Below, piece by piece: positions 57,501 to 64,000 of a stretch of 64,000 bases of DNA. Each line of letters begins with the position of its first letter. Positions within the stretch are counted from its first letter, which is position 1. The position numbers and the translations under genes were made by a program. The notes under the pieces are model-generated. The model searched no databases. It was given only the letters and a program-made list of their open reading frames with translations, and had not been told where the DNA came from. The DNA is from Bolinopsis microptera (lineage: Eukaryota; Ctenophora; Tentaculata; Lobata; Bolinopsidae), in the NCBI RefSeq assembly GCF_026151205.1, contig NC_087072.1:11198169-11262168 (forward strand). Reading direction: 5' to 3'.

Positions 57501-60449
57501 AACTATGAGACCCGTGTTTGTTTTTAAATTTTTTGCTCCGATGAGGAGAGAATGTTTTTGAGGAGATCAGCTCAGACATGGGCACCCTATTGTGCAAATT
57601 ATTTAGTTATCTTATGACTTATACGATATCTTTGTCGCATTGGAGCGGGGTACTAAGTTTCGTTTCGTTTTGTTTCTTTCTCAATAAATGTTTGAATGTC
57701 TCCTGTTTGTTTGTTTGTACTGAGACAAATGCAGCTATCACATGAAATTTAGCCACATCTGACAGAATAAAAGCTCGATCAGAATAAGCGAAATTAGATG
57801 AAACTAAGTATGGTACTGACTACTGATGTAACGATTGTGAGGGATTTTTATTAAGTCCTGCCCTATTGGCCCTTGCACCTATCATATGCTTGAATAGGAA
57901 TGCCATGCAATATTGTTGCGTAAAAAGTATTTTAAATAACACTCCAGACTTACAGAGAAGAATATTTACTATCCATCTTAGATTAAGCGTTTTGTAAATG
58001 AGCGTTTCTGGAGAAAGACTGTACAGAAAGCCCAATTCTCCCGAATTGACGAAATTAAATATCTGTAAATTAATTCCCCAGAGAGGTGCTGTCATACCAT
58101 TAGCTGAGTCTCGTGCTCACAAGTTTCCTGTATTGATCAAAAATGGGTAGTCGTATTGTGTAGTCACTGTTACCTGGCAACGGTCCGTAAAAACTAAACT
58201 TGTCATTTATCTAACTTATAGGTCATAGGAGTTTTTGTGGAGTAGTATTTAGTGTACAATATGCGTTTCATCGCCAAAATATATTGATCCATTCTGAAAG
58301 TAGGAATAGTTGAAGGGTAGCTTCCTCGCATTATGCAATTTTATGGACGTAGGTAATAGTGGGGAAGTGCAAGTTTTTTTGACACATGACAGTACTTGGA
58401 GAATTTAATTAGTCGATGTTGATTAATCGCTGTCACGCGAGAAAACAATCTTCCAACGCTTTCCAACTTTTCTCCACTTCCAACCATTCTCCACGTCTTT
58501 TGCGCAAAGAATGTTTAATCATGATTACCTTACCTAAGCAAAGCTACTATTGAGTTTATAAACTTAATAGCAGTTTTGCAATAAATATCAACATAATTTA
58601 TAGTAATAAATAATTTATTGTTTCACAACCGTTTAAATAGGGCCCCTAAATAGTTGCTTTTATATATCATTTATCGCATCTGTCAACCCCAGAACTCGAT
58701 GGATGCAGTAAAACGTCCACTTAGAGGCGGCAAGGCTCTAGTTCTACCCACTCCCCCTCTTCCTCCTCCTCTTCCTCCAAGTTTTGATACCATCCCCAAC
58801 ACTGGCTACAGCAAATCTCAGAGCAGTTCCAGCAACATCTCCAGGAGTAGCCCTGCCAAGGAGACCACGTCTGATATCGAGAGGTTTGTTTTGTTGCCAG
58901 AATTAAGTTTTTGTTAATTAGTAGGATGGTGCAATTGTTCGATATAATGAGTTTTCATTGGTGGGTATTGGATAATCATCAATTTGTTGCCCATCAGCAA
59001 TCAACATACTTCTGCTTATTATGAATCATATCCGTATTTTATTAGCAGCTATTAGGTTTCATATACACAGTTTGACAGTTGAATCTAGGTAGGGCACTTT
59101 AAGGTCTCAAGGTTTACATTTTGGCTGAGTTTGTAACCCAATCCATAGCAACGATAGCGTATGACGCGCATAAATTGAGTCATCATTCGCTTAATTAGTT
59201 CATTCGAAGAGCATTATCGATTCCATAGGATTTCCGAAACATAAAAACAGTCAAATCAAACATATCACTATGTCACCTACTACTGAAATTTTAATTAAAA
59301 TATGGAACATTCAGGAACGGTGTAGTAAGCGTGGCTAGTGGTGAAGTTCAGTGAGTAATAAGTTGTAACATGATAACCTATCATTCAATTATAGTCTGAA
59401 AAGACGAAAGAACCGATGGCCAGAAAAGTTGAATATCGTTACAATTTCCATTATACATATGCATATATTTATATACAACATTATGTATATGATATTCTTG
59501 AACTAAAAGAGTGAAACCCAGTGAAATGAATAACGAAGAAGAGGAAATTAACCCGTACAGTACATATGAAGATATGGGGGTAGAAGTGGATCCTTACTCT
59601 ACAAACGAAATCACAAATAGCCCAGCTAGGTATGTGGGACAAACATGGTTTGCTATGTGTGGGAAAAATGTAAAGATTCCGTTACAATTATTACAAAAAG
59701 TGTGGCTTATACCTTTACACGTTTCGATCTAATTTTACAAGGTGTCGTGCAATAGCCACTGCAACACAGGACATGATAGTAGATTACTTTATCAGGAGTA
59801 AATCAGAACAACAGGAAGATTGTAATTATTCCAACGCTAATGAGATGGATCTTGAGAACAGGAGGTTAATAAGTTTCAAAATACAATTTTATCTGAATAA
59901 ACAGCTTGCACGTCATGAACACTTCGTACGCTTTAAATAAGAGTAATAATAAATTAAAATTGTACTTACTGATAACGTCCCAGACCGAAAACAGACAGCA
60001 GGGGTACTTCTCCTCTGGCTGTATCTATTAGTCCTAGTATTGATGATACGTACTCTACTGCTGACGACCTTGATCTTCAAACCAAGTATGTCAAGTTCAA
60101 AGCATCAATTTTTTTAAACGTTATAGTTCAGTAACGTCACATGTAATAAAATCAATTTTTTTATCGATTAAATTGACAGTTAAGATTAGACTATTTATAG
60201 CTAATCTAATGTAGGGTACCACATGGTATTCAAATTGCAACGTTGGAACAAACAACTCATTGTATTTAATAGGAAATCCGATCCAGTAAAAGCTCCAGTT
60301 CGTGATTCAAGTATATCAAGTTCGGAACCAGATAACCCATACGGGACTGCTAAATCCAGATGTAAGACAGGGTGTGCTGCTGGTAAATGTATTCATACTC
60401 CTACTGACCTGGATCGCATGTACACTACTGTCCAGAAGATACGGACCGG
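48502..60449 (+). CDS. KIND-domain protein gene, first ten exons
   Basis: Exons 48502-48622 (starts MSNDTCVTLQQLL after an in-frame stop), 48952-49050, 49911-50053, 51384-51476, 51580-51651, 58693-58883, 59510-59629, 59742-59864, 59999-60085 and 60273-60449 all have AG/GT borders. They join in one frame of about 408 residues, open at the last donor. Residues 5-176 form a KIND (kinase non-catalytic C-lobe) domain: LLWELLHSLSFYLK, VFLICSSKISFFADGNVSV, YVAPEYYSSE, EQIYVYCLGMTVYSAAEF, AVISQACQANI, ALKELIQSYF. The YxLGMTxY pattern and helix spacing are most like PTPN13/FRMPD2-type KIND domains, which bind partners rather than catalyse. After it come a proline-rich stretch (LPTPPLPPPLPP), acidic repeats NPYSTYED and DPYSTNE, and a DLDRMYTTVQK segment. 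Any FERM, PDZ or other domains would be beyond the window. Exons within the 7-kb intron 5 may have been missed. Confidence 0.82.
50700..50880. repeat. Dispersed repeat family, copy in KIND intron 3
   Basis: AAAAAATATCCTACACAACC, GTTACCATGGTTACTTTGCA and GCACGTGGGCGGTCATACAG match the order of the repeat at 11985-12210 and its counterpart in duplicated copy 2. Confidence 0.6.
51895..52010 (+). repeat. Minisatellite of GGACATAGGC-type decamers
   Basis: About eleven copies of a decamer (GGACATAGGC, with GGACATAGAC and GGACATTAGC variants) next to the left end of the 2-kb element. Confidence 0.9.
52150..52830 (+). repeat. Polypyrimidine CCT/TCAGTCCTCC tract
   Basis: An almost pure pyrimidine strand of CTC and TCCTCAG-type units. 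The long open frame across it (Ser/Pro/Leu-only product) is a by-product of the repeat and not a gene. Confidence 0.92.
52845..52955. repeat. Palindromic CACTATATAATGACA repeats
   Basis: CACTATATAATGACAA occurs three times, and TGTCATTATATAG once in inverted orientation, between the two polypyrimidine tracts. The units could fold into stems. Confidence 0.8.
53060..53530 (+). repeat. Second polypyrimidine CCT tract
   Basis: Same unit family as 52150-52830, including a run of six TCAGYCATCCTCC units at about 53168-53248. Confidence 0.92.
53660..53805 (+). repeat. Minisatellite of GTCCGCCAAT-type decamers
   Basis: About fourteen copies of GTCCGCCAAT, GTCCGTCCGA and GTCCACCAAT variants. In sense it is the reverse complement of the array at 51895-52010, so the two form imperfect inverted arms. 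Confidence 0.9.
53981..54137. mobile_element. 157-bp pogo/mariner-type MITE
   Basis: Ends CAGTAAAACCCCGATTTACC and TTAAATCGGGGTTTTACTG are inverted repeats flanked by TA on both sides (53979-53980 and 54138-54139). TA target and CAGT ends are typical of pogo/Tigger-like elements of the Tc1/mariner superfamily. The interior has further CGCGGTAAATCG and CCGCGATAAATCG copies. It is non-coding. Confidence 0.85.
56350..56510 (+). repeat. Tandem repeat, 49-bp unit, three copies
   Basis: AGCAGTTTACTGTGTGCAAT starts at 56374, 56423 and 56472, with TAGTAATAGTT and TGTTGTTACTACTCTAAT completing the unit. Confidence 0.88.
57095..57128. repeat. Perfect 15-bp inverted repeat with 4-base loop
   Basis: TATACACTATACAAT and its exact inverse flank GTAT. 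It may be a small hairpin or cruciform; no element border or function is evident. Confidence 0.8.
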
Positions 60450-60529
60450 GTTAGTTTAGCTTCTTTAATTTTAATCTCAATTCAAAACTAGTGTCATTAT
60501 TGGTACCGAGTTGGACTTTCTGTTCCGTA

Positions 60530-63303
60530 TGTTCCGCGGAACAATATTTGACGAAAGTCGATTATCTTGAGATCCTACTGATAAATTTTCTTTAAACTTT
60601 CCAGATAGTTGTATGGCTATGAGACGGATATTCTGTGCGATTTTGGGCGAATTTCTATGTGCCAAACCTGAGATATGACTTCAAACACAAGAAAATATCT
60701 CAAATTGGCGCGTTCTAGCGGAATGCAGGCTAATATTTCGAGATCCTACTGATCAATTTTCTTTAAACTTTCCAGATAGTTGTATGGCTATGAGACGGAT
60801 ATTCTGTGCGATTTTGGGCGAATTTCTATGTGCCAAACCTGAGATATGACTTCAAACACAAGAAAATATCTCAAATTGGTGCGTTCTAGCGGAACGCAGG
60901 CTAATATTTCGAGATCCTACTGATCAATTTTCTTTAAACTTTCCAGATAGTTGTATGGCTATGAGACGGATATTATGTGCGATTTTGGGCGAATTTCTAT
61001 GTGCCAAACTTGAGATATGACTTCAAACACAAGAAAATATCTCAAAATGGCGGTTTCTAGCGGAACGCAGGCACATATTTCGAGATCCTACTGATAAATT
61101 TCCTTTAAACTTTTCAGATAGTTGTATGGCTATGAGACGGATATTCTGTGCGATTTTGGGCGAATTTCTATGTGCCAAACTTGAGATATGACTTCAAACA
61201 CAAGAAAATATCTCAAATTGGCGGTTTCGGAACAATATTTGACGAAAGTCGATTATTTTGAGATGCTACTGATAAATTTTCTTTAAACTTTCCAGATAGT
61301 TGTATGGCTATGAGACAGATAATCTGAGCAAGTTTGGGCGAATTTCTATGTGCCAAACTTGAGATATGACTTCAAACACAAGAAAATATCTCAAATTGGC
61401 GCGTTCTAGCGGAACGCAGGCTAATATTTCGAGATCCTACTGATCAATTTTCTTTAAACTTTCCAGATAGTTGTATGACTGTGAGACAGATATTATGTGC
61501 GATTTTGGGCGAATTTCTATGTGCCAAACCTGAGATATGACTTCAAACACAAGAAAAAATCTCAAACTGGCGGTTTTGGTACAATATTTGACGAAAGTCG
61601 ATTATCTTGAGATCCTACTGATAAATTTTCTTTTAACTTTCCTGATAGTTGTATGGCTATGAGACGGATAATTTAAGCAAGTTTGGGCGAATTTCTATGT
61701 GCCAAACTTGAGATATGACTTCAAACTCATGAAAACATCTCAAATTGGCGGTTTCGGAACGATATTTGACGAAAGTCGATTATTTTGAGATCCTACTGAT
61801 AAATTTTCTTTAAACTTTCCAGATAGATGTATGGCTATGGAACGGATATTCTGTGCGATTTTGGGCGAATTTCTATCTGCCAAACCTGAGATATGACTTC
61901 AAACACAAGAAAATATCTCAAAATGGCGGTTTCTAGCGGAACGCATGCACATATTTCGTGATCCTACTGATAAATTTTCTTTAAACTTTCCAGATAGTTG
62001 TATGGCTATGAGACCGATATTCTGTGCGATTTTGGGCGAATTTCTATGTGCCAAACCTGAGATATGACTTCAAACACATGAAAATATCTCAAATTGGCGC
62101 GTTCTAGCGGAACGCAGGCACATATTTCAAGATCCTACTGATAAATTTTCTTTAAACTTTCCAGATAGTAGTATGGCTATGAGACAGATAATCTGAGCAA
62201 GTTTGGGCGAATTTCTATGTGCCAAACCTGAGATATGACTTCAAACACAAGAAAATATCTCAAAATGGCGGTTTCTAGTGGAACGCAGGCACATATTTCG
62301 AGATCCTACTGATAAATTTTCCAGATAGTTGTATGGCTATGAGACAGATAATCTGAGCAAGTTTGGGAGAATTTCTATGTGCCAAACTTGAGATATGACT
62401 TCAAACTCATGAAAACATCTCAAATTGGCGGTTTCGGAACAATATTTCACGAAAGTCGATTATCTTGAGATCCTACTAATAAATTTTCTTTAAACTTTCC
62501 AGCTAGTTGTATGGCTATGAGACGAATATTCTGTGCGATTTTGGGCGAATTTCTATGTGCCAAACCTGATATATGACTTCAAACACAAGAAAATATCTCA
62601 AAATGGCCGTTTCTAGCGGAACGCAGGCACATATTTCGAGATCCTACTGATACATTTTCTTTAAACTTTCCAGATAGTTGTATGGCTGTGAGACGGATAT
62701 TCTGTGCGATTTTGGGCGAATTTCTATGTGCCAAACCTGAGATATGACTTCAAACACAAGAAAATATCTCAAATTGGCGCATTGTAGCAGAATGCAGGCA
62801 CATATTTCGAGATCCTACTGATAAATTTTCTTAAAATTTTCCAGATAGTTGTATGGCTATGAGACAAATAATCTGAGCAAGTTTGGGCGAATTTCTATGT
62901 GCCAAACCTGAGATATGACTTCAAACACAAGAAAATATCTCAAAATGGCGGTTTCTAGCGGAATGCAGGCACATATTTCGAGATCCTACTGATAAATTTT
63001 CTTTAAACTTTCCAGATAGTTGCATAGCTGTGAGACAGATATTCTGTGCGATTTTGGGCGAATTTCTATCTGTTAAACCTGAGATATGACTTCAAACACA
63101 AGAAAATATCTCAAAATGGCGGTTTCTAGCGGAACGCAGGCACATATGTTCGAGATCCTACTGTAAATTTTCTTTAAACTTTCTAGATAGTTAAATAGTT
63201 ACATGGCTATAAGACGGATAATCTGAGCGAGTTTGGGCGAATTTCTATGTGTCAAACTCGAGATATGACTTTAAACACAAGAAAATATCTTAAATTGGCG
63301 CGT
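60530..63303 (+). repeat. Satellite array, 171-bp unit (178-bp variant), about 16 copies
   Basis: The marker GATCCTACTGAT recurs at 60571, 60742, 60913, 61084, 61262 (variant), 61433, 61611, 61789, 61960, 62131, 62302, 62469, 62640, 62811, 62982 and 63153. Most spacings are 171; some are 178 and one is 167. The 178-base units carry GGAACAATATTTGACGAAAG in the linker, the 171-base ones GGAACGCAGGCACATATTTC. All share GCGAATTTCTATGTGCCAAA and GATATGACTTCAAACACAAG. It lies just after the last KIND exon seen and could be intronic. Confidence 0.95.
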
Positions 63304-64000
63304 TCTCTTCCTCCTCCTCAGTCTTCCTCCTCCTAAGTCATACTCCTCCTCGTCCTCCTCATCAGTCCTCCTCCTCCTCATCAGTCCTCCTCCTCCTCAT
63401 CAGTCCTCCTCCTCCACCTCATCCTCCTCTTTCTCATCCTCCTCATCCACCTCCTCTTCCTCATCTTCCTCCTCCTCTCCCTCCCCTCATCCCCTCCTCC
63501 TCCTCCTCAGTTCTCCTCATCATCATCCTCCTCCTCCTCCTGAGTCCTCCTCCTCTTGAGTATCCCTGAGTCCTCCTCCTCCTGAGTTCACCTCCTCCTG
63601 AGTCCTCTTCCTCATCCACCTCTTCCTCCTGAGTCCTCCTCTTCCTGAGTCCTCCTCCTCCACCTTATCTCCCACCTCCCCCTCATCCCAGTCCTCCTTT
63701 TCCTCCTCCTCCTCCTCCTCCTGATTCATCCTCCTCCTCCTTCTCCTTAGTCCTCCACCTCCTCCTTCTCCTTAGTCCTCCTCCTCGTCAGTCCTCCTCC
63801 TCCTCCTCATCAGTCCTCCTGCCCCACCTCCTCCTTATCCTCCTCCTCCTTCCCCTCCTCTCCTTCCTCCCCCTCATCCCCTCCTCCTCCTCCTCCTCAG
63901 TCCTCCTCCTCCTCTTCAGTCCTCCTCCTCCACCTCCTTCTCCTCCTCCACTTCCTTCTCCTCCTCCTCCTCCTCCTCCTCCTCCACCTCCTTCTTCTCC
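63304..64000 (+). repeat. Polypyrimidine CCT tract to the window end
   Basis: CTCCTC and TCAGTCCTCC-type units like those at 52150-53530, directly joined to the last satellite unit and running off the window. No coding frame is credible. Confidence 0.93.

Larger units (their letters stand above)
54140..58692. other. Remainder of KIND-gene intron 5
   Basis: No exon in phase was recognised. There is a triplicated 49-bp unit near 56374 and a perfect palindrome near 57095. Otherwise it is unremarkable AT-rich sequence. Confidence 0.45.

Noticed and set aside
60530..63303. CRISPR-like or coding tandem repeat
   Set aside because: Units are contiguous 171-178 bp with stops in all frames; satellite DNA explains it.
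63523..63729. Glu/Gly-rich minus-strand frame
   Set aside because: The reverse strand of the polypyrimidine repeat, not a gene.

Overview
This is eukaryotic, almost certainly metazoan DNA. Evidence is multi-exon genes with GT-AG introns, an SLC18B1-type transporter, KIND- and FHA-domain genes, tRNA-derived SINE-like repeats and several non-LTR retrotransposons. The DNA is AT-rich, and mobile elements far outweigh genes. An invertebrate, perhaps a cnidarian, fits best, but the window has no decisive taxonomic marker.

Host genes. (1) 5669-7369, minus strand: part of an FHA-domain gene made of small exons. (2) 8617-11101, plus strand: a complete seven-exon SLC18B1-like transporter of 452 codons. 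(3) 26695-27477, plus strand: an intronless PIM-like protein kinase with a TATA box just upstream. (4) 29496-32961, plus strand: a second SLC18B1 copy about 1% different in its exons. Its duplicated block starts inside intron 1, so the first coding exon was not copied. (5) 48502-60449, plus strand: at least ten exons of a KIND-domain gene (PTPN13/FRMPD2-type KIND), continuing past the last exon seen. All exon phases agree across each gene model.

Mobile DNA. A nearly intact LINE lies at 16238-21122 (minus; ORF1 with PHD finger and zinc knuckles, ORF2 with endonuclease and RT). Other LINE remnants are at 14.7, 30.9-32.2, 46.3-47.1 and 47.2-47.7 kb. The second SLC18B1 block can be compared with the first, which shows several insertions against empty sites: a 5'-truncated LINE in an intron, a 339-bp retroposon-like insert with a 12-bp duplication, and a 6.4-kb hAT-like element (34468-40888). 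The hAT-like element holds a second LINE whose ORF1 is itself split by a 2.1-kb element with perfect 37-bp inverted ends. From 22 to 25 kb and 41 to 46 kb there is a mosaic of short inverted-repeat families, including a roughly 105-bp family built of three consecutive hairpins.

The KIND gene introns hold a 2-kb inverted-repeat element full of minisatellite and polypyrimidine DNA (51837-53881), a 157-bp pogo/mariner-type MITE, and a 171-bp satellite array (about 60.5-63.3 kb) that runs into a CCT-rich tract to the window end.

No biochemical pathway links the genes. The main interest is the layered insertion history, several apparently uncharacterised short element families, and host exons too small for a simple ORF scan.
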